DNA of 64,000 nt. Origin: Winogradskyella sp. (lineage in GTDB: Bacteria > Bacteroidota > Bacteroidia > Flavobacteriales > Flavobacteriaceae). Under the pieces are notes generated by a model that had not been told where the DNA came from, did no database searches, and saw nothing but the letters and a program-made list of their open reading frames with translations. The translations under genes were made by a program, and so were the position numbers. This document shows, piece by piece, positions 42,492 through 51,500 of the stretch. How positions within the stretch are numbered: position 1 is the first letter of the stretch; every line of letters starts with the position of its first letter. The stretch covers positions 62,001 to 126,000 of the forward strand of contig SHBX01000001.1 in the NCBI GenBank assembly GCA_004211785.1, read 5' to 3'.

Positions 42492-44852
42492 ATGGCTAAA
42501 AAACAAGCTGCAAAAAAGGAGAGTAACACTCAAGACTTTTCAAAATACATTCGTTGGTTTTGGATGACATTTTCATTCGGGATACTTTCTGCAATACTTA
42601 TATTTTTATTGGCATCTTGGGGGTTTTTAGGCGAAATGCCAGATCACACTTTATTAGAAAATCCTCGTACAAATTTGGCTTCAGAAGTTATATCCTCGGA
42701 TAATAAGACACTTTCAAAATTCTATTTTGAAGATAATAGAACTCCTATTAGTTATAATGAGTTGCCAAAGAATCTTGTAGATGCTTTAGTGGCTACTGAG
42801 GATATTCGTTTTTACGAACATTCAGGAATAGATGCAAGGGGTTTTTTAAGAGCAGTTTTTGCAAAACTTACCCTAAGAGATAAAGGCGGAGCGAGTACAA
42901 TAACGCAGCAATTAGCAAGGCAGTTATTTATAGGTGTAAGAGATAAAGAGAGCACTACAAACGCTCTCATCCAAAAAGTGCAAGAATGGGTTATTGCTAC
43001 TCGTTTAGAGCGTCAATACACTAAAGAAGAGATTATAGCTATGTATTTTAATATCTATGATTTTGGTAATAATGGAGATGGTATTCGTTCTGCAGCTCGT
43101 ATTTATTTTGGAAAAGAACCAAAAGATTTAGAATTAAAAGAAGCGGCAATGTTAGTCGGGATGTTTAAAAATTCGTCATTTTATAACCCTCGTTCACATC
43201 GTAATCCAGTCGGCACCAGAAACAGACGTAATGTGGTTTTAGCTCAGATGGCCAAGTACGAGTATATTACTGAAGCCGTAAAAGATTCGCTTCAAGAAAC
43301 AGAATTAGACCTCAATTATTCTCCTGAGTCTCACCGAGAAGGATTGGCTACATATTTTAGAGCCAACTTAGCGGAGTTCATGAAAGATTGGATTAAAGAT
43401 AATCCTAAACCAGATGGCGAAAAGTATAATCTATATAATGATGGTCTAAAAATCTACACAACTATCGATTATCGTATGCAAAAATATGCTGAAGATGCAA
43501 TTGCCCAGCATATGCCCAAGTTACAGGCTGAGTTTGATAATCAAAACACACCTGACCGTAATGCAACAGCACCATTCTTAGAACTTGACAACAAAGAAAT
43601 AGAGAGTTTAATGAGAGTAGGGATGCGTCGAAGTGAGCGTTGGCGACATATGAAAAATGATTTAGGCAAGTCAGAAAAAGAAATTATTGCTTCTTTTGAT
43701 AAACCCGTACAAATGGAAATATTTGCATGGAAAGACGGTAAGTACACTGAGACAGATACAGTAATGAAACCAATGGATTCTATGCGTTATTACAAGTCGT
43801 TTTTGCGCCCTGCTATGATGTCTATGGATCCTCAAACCGGTCATGTAAAAGCTTGGGTTGGAGGAATGAATTATAAGCACTTTAAATATGATATGGTAAA
43901 ACAAGGAAAGCGCCAAGTAGGTTCAACCTTTAAACCATTTGTATATGCCACGGCTATAGATCAATTACAGTTATCACCGTGCGATTCTCTGCCAAGAACA
44001 CCAATTACAATTGAGGCTAATAAGTTTGGTAATCCTGAGCCTTGGACAACAAGAAATACTGGCGGTAATTACAAGGGTTATCAAACACTTAAAGCAGCAT
44101 TAGCAAGTTCTACCAATACAATTACTGCGCGTTTAATGAACGAGATTGGTCCACAGCCAGTAGTAGAGATGGCCAAAAAATTAGGAGTAGAACAAGAAAT
44201 TTTACCTGTACCAGCAATTGCTTTAGGAACACCAGATATTAGTGTTTATGAAATGGTAGCAGCATACTCCACATTTGCAAACAAAGGTGTTTACAATAAG
44301 CCAGTATTAGTTACTCGTATTGAAGATAAAAATGGCACTGTCTTATATCAATTTAAACCGGAGAGTAGAGATGTTTTAAGTGAAGAAGTCGCTTATGTTA
44401 CAGTAAATTTAATGCAAGGTGTTGTACAATCGGGTTCTGGAGCCCGATTAAGAGATAATTGGCGAATAAATCAGGGTTTTACTAAGGAAATGTTGACTGG
44501 TTATCCTTGGGAATTAACTAATCCTATTGCAGGGAAAACTGGGACAACACAAAATAATAGTGACGGATGGTTCATGGGTATGGTACCTAATCTAGTTACA
44601 GGTGTTTGGGTAGGTTGTGAAGATAGAGCCGCACATTTTAGAGACACAAAGTATGGTCAAGGCGCATCTACAGCATTACCAATTTGGGCACTTTATATGA
44701 AAGCATGTTACGAAGACGAAAGCCTAAATGTTTCTAAAGCAGAATTTGAAAAGCCTTCAAATTTATCCATTAATACAGATTGTAGCAAAGCGTCAAATGA
44801 CGATGTTTCAGGAGATGATAATGTTGATGAAGATTTTGGGATTGATTTCTAG
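42492..44852 (+). CDS. Class A penicillin-binding protein (PBP1A-like)
   Basis: This bifunctional enzyme polymerises and cross-links peptidoglycan. After a basic cytoplasmic start and one membrane helix (FWMTFSFGILSAILIFLLASWGF) comes the GT51 transglycosylase domain with ATEDIRFYEHSGID (catalytic Glu near residue 101) and GGASTITQQLARQLF. The transpeptidase domain has GSTFKPF (Ser near 478), SSTNT and KTGTTQNNSDGWF. The 786-residue length is standard. It is coupled to gldH by a 2-base gap, so wall synthesis and gliding genes share one message. Confidence 0.95.
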   Translation: MAKKQAAKKESNTQDFSKYIRWFWMTFSFGILSAILIFLLASWGFLGEMPDHTLLENPRTNLASEVISSDNKTLSKFYFEDNRTPISYNELPKNLVDALVATEDIRFYEHSGIDARGFLRAVFAKLTLRDKGGASTITQQLARQLFIGVRDKESTTNALIQKVQEWVIATRLERQYTKEEIIAMYFNIYDFGNNGDGIRSAARIYFGKEPKDLELKEAAMLVGMFKNSSFYNPRSHRNPVGTRNRRNVVLAQMAKYEYITEAVKDSLQETELDLNYSPESHREGLATYFRANLAEFMKDWIKDNPKPDGEKYNLYNDGLKIYTTIDYRMQKYAEDAIAQHMPKLQAEFDNQNTPDRNATAPFLELDNKEIESLMRVGMRRSERWRHMKNDLGKSEKEIIASFDKPVQMEIFAWKDGKYTETDTVMKPMDSMRYYKSFLRPAMMSMDPQTGHVKAWVGGMNYKHFKYDMVKQGKRQVGSTFKPFVYATAIDQLQLSPCDSLPRTPITIEANKFGNPEPWTTRNTGGNYKGYQTLKAALASSTNTITARLMNEIGPQPVVEMAKKLGVEQEILPVPAIALGTPDISVYEMVAAYSTFANKGVYNKPVLVTRIEDKNGTVLYQFKPESRDVLSEEVAYVTVNLMQGVVQSGSGARLRDNWRINQGFTKEMLTGYPWELTNPIAGKTGTTQNNSDGWFMGMVPNLVTGVWVGCEDRAAHFRDTKYGQGASTALPIWALYMKACYEDESLNVSKAEFEKPSNLSINTDCSKASNDDVSGDDNVDEDFGIDF

Positions 44853-44946
44853 ATTCTAATTTTCAGTTTTAATAAGGTTTTAATATAATCACGATAGCAT
44901 TTTCTGCTAATCTTTTGTAATTTACGTCTGCAAATAATCAATACGT

Positions 44947-45648
44947 ATGATTAATAAAAAAGTAGCCAATGTTGAGGCAGCATTAAGTGGTGTAACCGAT
45001 AATATGACCTTTATGTTAGGTGGATTTGGACTTAGTGGTATTCCAGAAAATGCTATAGCAGAGCTTGTAAAAAGAAATGTAAAAGGCTTAACCTGTATTT
45101 CTAATAATGCGGGAGTTGATGATTTTGGTTTAGGCCTATTACTTCAAGGCAAACAAATTAAAAAAATGGTATCTTCTTATGTTGGAGAGAATGATGAATT
45201 TGAACGCCAAATGCTTAGTGGTGAGTTAGATGTTGAGTTAATACCTCAAGGCACACTAGCCGAAAGATGTAGAGCTGCACAGGCAGGTTTTCCAGCTGTT
45301 TATACCCCTGCGGGCTATGGGACAGAAGTTGCTGAAGGAAAAGAAACACGTGAGTTTGATGGAAAAATGTATGTTTTAGAGCATGCGTTTAAAGCAGATT
45401 TTGCTTTTGTAAAAGCATGGAAAGGAGACGCTGCAGGAAACCTTATTTTCAAAGGTACTGCCAGAAATTTTAATCCAAATATGTGTGGCGCGGCAAAAAT
45501 TACTGTCGCTGAGGTTGAGGAACTTGTGCCTGTTGGAGAATTAGATCCTAATCAAATTCATATTCCGGGAATATTTGTTCAACGAATATTTCAAGGAGAA
45601 GTTTACGAAAAACGTATAGAACAGAGAACCGTTAGACAAAGAAGTTAA
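44947..45648 (+). CDS. scoA: 3-oxoacid CoA-transferase subunit A
   Basis: The alpha subunit of succinyl-CoA:3-ketoacid CoA-transferase moves CoA from succinyl-CoA to acetoacetate-type acids. The glycine-rich [17 protein letters not shown] (residues 22-38) and the later GRNFNPN-like [23 protein letters not shown] are typical of subunit A (233 residues). The B subunit gene starts 2 bases after its stop. Confidence 0.93.
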   Translation: MINKKVANVEAALSGVTDNMTFMLGGFGLSGIPENAIAELVKRNVKGLTCISNNAGVDDFGLGLLLQGKQIKKMVSSYVGENDEFERQMLSGELDVELIPQGTLAERCRAAQAGFPAVYTPAGYGTEVAEGKETREFDGKMYVLEHAFKADFAFVKAWKGDAAGNLIFKGTARNFNPNMCGAAKITVAEVEELVPVGELDPNQIHIPGIFVQRIFQGEVYEKRIEQRTVRQRS

Positions 45649-45650
45649 TT

Positions 45651-46304
45651 ATGTTAGATAAAAACGGAATCGCAAAGCGAATTGCAAAGGAAGTCAAAGA
45701 CGGTTATTATGTTAACCTAGGAATAGGAATACCAACATTGGTTGCAAATTTTGTAAGAGAAGACATAGAGGTTGAGTTCCAAAGTGAAAACGGAGTCTTA
45801 GGAATGGGGCCTTTTCCATTTGAAGGAGAAGAGGATGCAGATATTATTAATGCAGGTAAGCAAACGATAACAACATTACCTGGCGCTTCTTTTTTTGATT
45901 CGGCAACAAGTTTTTCAATGATTCGTGGTAAGCATGTGGATTTAACTATTCTTGGTGCTATGGAAGTTGCGGAAAACGGAGATATTGCCAACTGGAAAAT
46001 ACCAGGAAAAATGGTAAAAGGCATGGGTGGTGCTATGGATTTAGTGGCTAGCGCAGAGAATATAATCGTTGCTATGATGCATACCAATAGAGCTGGTGCT
46101 TCAAAATTACTTAAAAAGTGTTCGTTACCATTAACAGGTGTTGGCTGTGTAAAAAAGGTAGTCACTAATTTAGCAGTAATGGAAGTTACTCCAGATGGAT
46201 TTAAATTATTAGAACGAGCTCCAGGAGTTTCTATAGAGGATGTTAAAAACGCTACAGAAGGTCATTTAATTATTGAAGGAGATATCCCAGAAATGACTCT
46301 TTAA
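45651..46304 (+). CDS. scoB: 3-oxoacid CoA-transferase subunit B
   Basis: Subunit B carries the catalytic glutamate, seen in QSENGVLGMGPFP at about residue 46. GIGIPTLVANFV at the N-terminus and GGAMDLV near residue 125 are conserved. The 217-residue length is normal, and A and B assemble as a heterodimer. A terminator follows at 46323. Together the pair lets the cell use ketone bodies or branched-chain degradation products as carbon. Confidence 0.94.
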   Translation: MLDKNGIAKRIAKEVKDGYYVNLGIGIPTLVANFVREDIEVEFQSENGVLGMGPFPFEGEEDADIINAGKQTITTLPGASFFDSATSFSMIRGKHVDLTILGAMEVAENGDIANWKIPGKMVKGMGGAMDLVASAENIIVAMMHTNRAGASKLLKKCSLPLTGVGCVKKVVTNLAVMEVTPDGFKLLERAPGVSIEDVKNATEGHLIIEGDIPEMTL

Positions 46305-46322
46305 GTTCAATATAATATTACT

Positions 46323-46349
46323 AGCCGCTACTATAAAAGCGGCTTTTTT
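46323..46349 (+). terminator. Terminator of scoAB
   Basis: AGCCGCT/AGCGGCT form a 7-bp stem with an 8-base loop, followed by TTTTTG. Confidence 0.85.
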
Positions 46350-46530
46350 GTGTATAAAATTATGATAAATGTTAAAATATAACGCATTTCATCGATTAAT
46401 TACGTATTTAATCGTTATAAATGAAAAATTGTTTCATATTAGCAATCCCAAATCAAAATAACCTAGTTAACCAGATTTACCATAAACTTAATTTATGATT
46501 TGTCCCCAAATCTATCATAAATTTATACTT
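46350..46530. other. Gene-free spacer with two dyads
   Basis: Dyad 1: the arm TTAATCGTTATA (46408-46419) is complementary to TATAACG (46378-46384) joined to CGATTAA (46393-46399), giving a nested hairpin. Dyad 2: AATTTATGAT (46490-46499) and ATCATAAATT (46514-46523) are a perfect 10-bp inverted repeat, with TTG and CAA further inside. Dyad 2 ends 8 bases before the ATG of a possible small ORF. They could be an operator, a riboregulatory structure or an RNA gene. Confidence 0.4.
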
Positions 46531-46650
46531 ATGAAAAATAAACCAAATCTACCAGAACCTACTTTTGAAGAAAAAACTTCTAAATTAAAAAATACGCTAA
46601 GATTAGTTTCTGGCGTATTTTATTTAACTAAAAAGGTATTTTTTCTATAG
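46531..46650 (+). CDS. Possible 39-residue small protein
   Basis: The frame reads MKNKPNLPEPTFEEKTSK then a basic/hydrophobic half ([21 protein letters not shown]). It would suit a peripheral membrane peptide. It is too short for the ORF track and ends 5 bases into the convergent ABC ATPase gene. Support is the ATG behind a 10-bp dyad and the clear change from acidic to amphipathic composition; coding status is unproven. Confidence 0.33.
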   Translation: MKNKPNLPEPTFEEKTSKLKNTLRLVSGVFYLTKKVFFL

Positions 46651-48336
46651 ACCCTTTGGAATAGCATCTATAAGTCTTTTTGTGTATTCTTTTTGCGGAT
46701 TACTATAAATACTGTCTGCTTCATTCAATTCTTCAATTTTACCCTTATTCATAACCATAAGTTGATCTGCCATGTATTTAACTACAGCTAAGTCGTGCGA
46801 AATAAAGATATAGGTAAACCCAAATTCTTCTTTTAGATTATTCAAAAGATTTAGTACTTGCGCTTGCACAGAAATATCTAATGCAGAAACGGATTCGTCA
46901 CAGACAATAAGTTTTGGTTCTAAAGCTATTGTTCTTGCTATACCAATACGTTGGCGTTGACCGCCAGAAAATTCATGAGGATATTTATTAAAGTCATCGG
47001 GTAGAAGCCCAACATGTATCAAAATAGAAATTACTTTTTCTTTTCGTTCTTCAGAATTATTACCAATGTTATGAACTTTCATAGGCTCTATAATTGCATT
47101 ACCAACAGTAAGCCTGGGGTTTAAAGAAGCAAAAGGGTCTTGAAATATAATTTGAATATCCTTACGAAGTGTTCTAAGCTCCATTTTACTGAGATTGGTA
47201 ATGTCTATACCATTGTATTTTATAATTCCAGAGGTCGCTTTGTCTAATTGTAGTATAGCATTTCCTAAAGTAGATTTTCCGCAACCAGATTCCCCAACTA
47301 GACCTAGGGTTTCGCCAGGGTATACTTTAAAACTTACTTTGTTTACTGCTTTGAATTGTGATTTTGGACCAAACCACCCTTTTTTAGAGAGATATATTTT
47401 TTCCAAATCAACAACTTCTAACATTGGAGATTGTTTATATAAATCTTCATGTTTTTGTTTGCGCTCAGATTCTGAAATAATATCTGTTTTAATCGCATCA
47501 TTCAAAAAATCACTTACTGTCGGAAGCTGCTTTAATCTTACCTTTGGAGATGGTCTTGAATTAAACAATGCCTTAGTGTAAATGTGTTCCGGGGCTGTAA
47601 AAACTTGATGGACATCGCCTTGCTCAACAATTTCACCTTTATACATAACCAATACTCTATCAGCTAGCTCAGATACTAATGCCAAATCATGCGAAATAAA
47701 AAGAACACTCATTTGGGTATCTTTTTGTAAAGTTTTAAGTAAGTCTAAAATTTCTTTCTGAACTGTGACGTCAAGCGCGGTGGTTGGCTCATCTGCAATC
47801 AATATTTTTGGCTTGCAAGAGATGGCCATGGCAATCATAACACGTTGCTTTTGTCCGCCAGAAATTTCATGAGGATATGCATTATAAACACGTTTTGGTT
47901 CAGGAAGTTTGACTTTTTCAAATATAGAAAGTACTTCTTTTTTTATCTCATTGTTAGATAAAGACGTATGTTGTTTAATAATTTCGGCAACTTGTTTTCC
48001 ACATTTCATTGAAGGATTTAAAGAACTCATAGGCTCTTGAAAAATCATCGAAATTTCTTTGCCTCTAATATTCTGAAGCTCTTTTTGTGATACGTTACTT
48101 AAATCTTTTCCTTCAAACTCAATTGAACCAGATGTGATTTTAGAAATACCCTTTGGTAGAAGTCCCATTATTGATAATGATGTAACAGATTTTCCTGAAC
48201 CTGACTCACCTACAACCGCAATAATTTCATTAGATTTTATACTAAAAGAAACATTATGCAGCACCTCAATATCTTCATTTTTAGAGCTAAAGCTTACATT
48301 AAGATTCTGGATTTTAAGGATTTGGGGGTTTTGCAT
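46645..48336 (-). CDS. Two-domain oligopeptide ABC transporter ATPase (DppD-DppF fusion type)
   Basis: The protein holds two complete ATPase domains. Domain 1 has [22 protein letters not shown] and [14 protein letters not shown]; domain 2 (from about residue 310) has [21 protein letters not shown] and [12 protein letters not shown]. Each is followed by the oligopeptide/dipeptide-type C-terminal segment ([23 protein letters not shown]). I use the ATG at 48336 ([12 protein letters not shown]). It energises peptide or nickel-type importers, but no permease genes adjoin it, so its membrane partners must lie elsewhere. Confidence 0.92.
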   Translation of the reverse strand: MQNPQILKIQNLNVSFSSKNEDIEVLHNVSFSIKSNEIIAVVGESGSGKSVTSLSIMGLLPKGISKITSGSIEFEGKDLSNVSQKELQNIRGKEISMIFQEPMSSLNPSMKCGKQVAEIIKQHTSLSNNEIKKEVLSIFEKVKLPEPKRVYNAYPHEISGGQKQRVMIAMAISCKPKILIADEPTTALDVTVQKEILDLLKTLQKDTQMSVLFISHDLALVSELADRVLVMYKGEIVEQGDVHQVFTAPEHIYTKALFNSRPSPKVRLKQLPTVSDFLNDAIKTDIISESERKQKHEDLYKQSPMLEVVDLEKIYLSKKGWFGPKSQFKAVNKVSFKVYPGETLGLVGESGCGKSTLGNAILQLDKATSGIIKYNGIDITNLSKMELRTLRKDIQIIFQDPFASLNPRLTVGNAIIEPMKVHNIGNNSEERKEKVISILIHVGLLPDDFNKYPHEFSGGQRQRIGIARTIALEPKLIVCDESVSALDISVQAQVLNLLNNLKEEFGFTYIFISHDLAVVKYMADQLMVMNKGKIEELNEADSIYSNPQKEYTKRLIDAIPKGL

Positions 48337-48501
48337 GTGTAAATTTAATGTAATAATCCCATACAAAAAAGCATATGTAATTGAGAAATTGATAGTATTT
48401 TGTCGAAAATATTAAGAATTTTATTGTTAGTTAACAATATTTTAATAGTTTCATCCGTCGAAAAATTTCTTCGATAACTAACTCTAACCAAATTCACAAA
48501 A

Positions 48502-51500
48502 ATGATTAAAAAATTACGTTTACTGCTAGGTAGTGTTTCATTACTTATAGTAGCAATTAGTGCATTTACTGTTCTCACTAAAAATGAAAGCGATAAGTCA
48601 CAGAAAATCCTTGAAGAACAGCGAGAAGCCCATGCTAAAATCATGGCAAATTCTCCATTTAAAGAAACGCTGACTTGGGATAAAAGAAAAAGAAAAAAAG
48701 AAGGTTTACCTCCAAATAGATACTTCGAACAGATGTTTGAGCTTACTGTAAACCCTTCAACAGGGAAGTTAGATGATGGAGAACTTACAACATTAAGAGA
48801 AGAGATTGCGCAAAGACGTGCAAATGAAAGAAATCCAGGCGAAGTAGGGAATGCTTGGGACGAAAGAGGGCCAAATGATATTGGTGGACGTACTAGAGCT
48901 ATTTTATTTGATCCTAATGATGCATCTAACAATACGGTTTATGCAGGCGGTGTAAGTGGTGGTCTTTGGAGAAATACTAATATTACAAATTCAAGCTCAC
49001 AATGGCAACGGGTTGAGAATGTACCAGGAAATTTATCCGTAACATCTATAACTGTAGATCCAAACAATTCTAATCGTTGGTATGTAGGTACTGGTGAGCA
49101 ATATACCGCTGGTGATGTGGTGGGTAATGGTGTATATGTCACAAACGATGGCGGTACCACTTGGAGTTCAGTTAATATTCCTCCAGCTGGACCAGGAACG
49201 TTTGAATTTAATGCTTCAAACTTATTTTTATCAGGAATCTTTTATGTAAATGATATAGTAGCTTGGAATAATAATGGTAATACTGAATTATTTGTTGGTG
49301 TTGGAGCCCATGTATATGGAGCTTCAAGTAGCCCAACAAACTGGTTAGGATTACAAACGGCAGGATTATATCGTTCTACAAATGATGGTGCTACTTGGAG
49401 CAGAATAGAAACATCAAATCTTCAGTTCGATTTTCAAGGTACTGCGTATCCAGTAATTCCTAATGATTTTGAAATCGGTGCTGATAATAAATTATGGATG
49501 GGAACGATTACTACACCAGGAATTGGTGGCACAGGCGGTGGTCGCGTATTTAGCACCACAAATGGGGGCACATGGACTGAAGCAGGAGCTTCACCTTTGA
49601 CAGATTCTAATAGAGTAGAAATAGCAGTGTCTTCAAGCAATGCTAATAAGATGTATGCCTTAACTCAAGGTGTTAGCAGTCCAGTTCATGTTTACACCAC
49701 TACAAATGGATTTGGTACAATTTCTAATGGCGCCTTACCAAATGATGCTGATAACGGTATTGCTGCAAATGATTTTTGTAGAGGTCAAGCATTTTATGAC
49801 TTAATGATTGAAGTAGACCCTAACAATGATAATATTCTTTATGTCGGTGGTATAGACTTATTTAGATCTACAAATAGTGCTGGTTCATGGACACAAATAT
49901 CTAAGTGGTCTAATAACCCTGGATTAAATACATTAAGTGCACCTTTAGTTCATGCTGATCAGCATGCAATGACGTTTAGACCAGGAAACTCTAACCAAGC
50001 AGTTTTTGGTAATGATGGTGGTATTTATTACGCATCAAGTTTATCTGCAGCATCAGGTAGTGGTTCTGCAATTAGTGTAAGGAATAATAATTATAATGTT
50101 ACGCAATATGTAAAAGCAGGAATAGGGCCTAATGGAAATGGTAGTACAAGCGTAATTTTTACAGCTGGTGCTCAGGATAATGGTTCTCAAGCATTCAGAA
50201 ACGGTAATGCTTCACCAGGAATTAATGGTTCGGAAGAATTATCAGATGGTGATGGTTTCTACACATTTGTAGATAAAGATGGTCAGTATATGATTGCAAC
50301 TTTTGTTAATAATGTGATTTACAGATTTAGCTTACCATGGAATGGTTTAGGGCGTCGTCAAGGAGGTGCTACAACTTTATCAAGTGATCAATCACGTGGA
50401 GATTTTGTAAACCAGATGGATTATGATAGTGATGCAAACCGTTTATTAACTAACAATTCTAATCAATCACAGAATGCCATAAAATCTATTAATGTAGCAT
50501 CTAATAGTAGTGGAAGTATTACAAATGCAGCATTAACTGCAAAACCAACGGCTTTTAGAGCATCGCCTTTTGCAAACAATGTTTGGCATGTAGGTTTGGC
50601 AAATGGAGGATTGCTAAGGTTAAATAACGTTACAAATTCTTCAGCTTCGTTTACAACGATTACAACACCTTTTGTGGGTTCTGTATCTTCTGTAAGATAT
50701 GGCGAAACAGCAAATGATATTTTTGTAACCGTTCATAATTATGGTGTGACAAGTGTATGGGCAACTTCAAACGGAGGGACTTCTTGGGCAAGTAAAGAAG
50801 GAGATTTACCAAATATACCTGTTAGAGATATTTTACAAAACCCATTAAATAGAGATGAAGCCATTTTAGCAACTCAATTAGGTGTGTGGTCAACTTCAAA
50901 CTTTAATTCTGCTAATCCTACATGGACACAGGCTTATAATGGTATGAGCGATGTTAGTGTTACGTCATTAGATTATTGGGCAGTTAATGGAGATGATAAC
51001 AATAATCAAATTATTGCTTCAACTTATGGTAGAGGTGTGTTTACAGGAACTTTTACTGCAACAGCAGTATCTGATACTGAAGCTCCAACTGTACCAACTA
51101 ATCTAACTGCAGCAAACACTACACAAAGTACAACAGATTTAAGTTGGACAGCTTCAACAGATAATGTAGCAGTATCAGGATATGATGTTTTACAAGGCGG
51201 TGCAGTTATTGCTTCCGTTTCTGGAACAACTACTAATTATCAAGTTACAGGATTATCTCCTAATACAACTTATGCTTATAGTGTTGTGGCTAAGGATGCT
51301 TCAAACAATGAATCTGCAGCAAGTAATGTTGTAAATGTAACAACAGATGCGCCAGATACTTCAGCGCCTTCTGTGCCAACAAGTTTAACAGCTTCAGGTG
51401 TTACAGCTACTTCAGCAAATTTATCATGGACAGCCTCAACAGATAATGTTGGCGTGGCATCATATGATGTATTAAGAGATGGAGCAGTCATTGGGAATTC

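Noticed and set aside
45707-46165. 152-residue minus-strand ORF inside scoB
   Set aside because: Shadow ORF against an intact CoA-transferase subunit.
48345-48932. 195-residue minus-strand ORF at the start of the giant gene
   Set aside because: It is a shadow of the pro-region of the 48502 gene and has a codon pattern unlike the neighbours.
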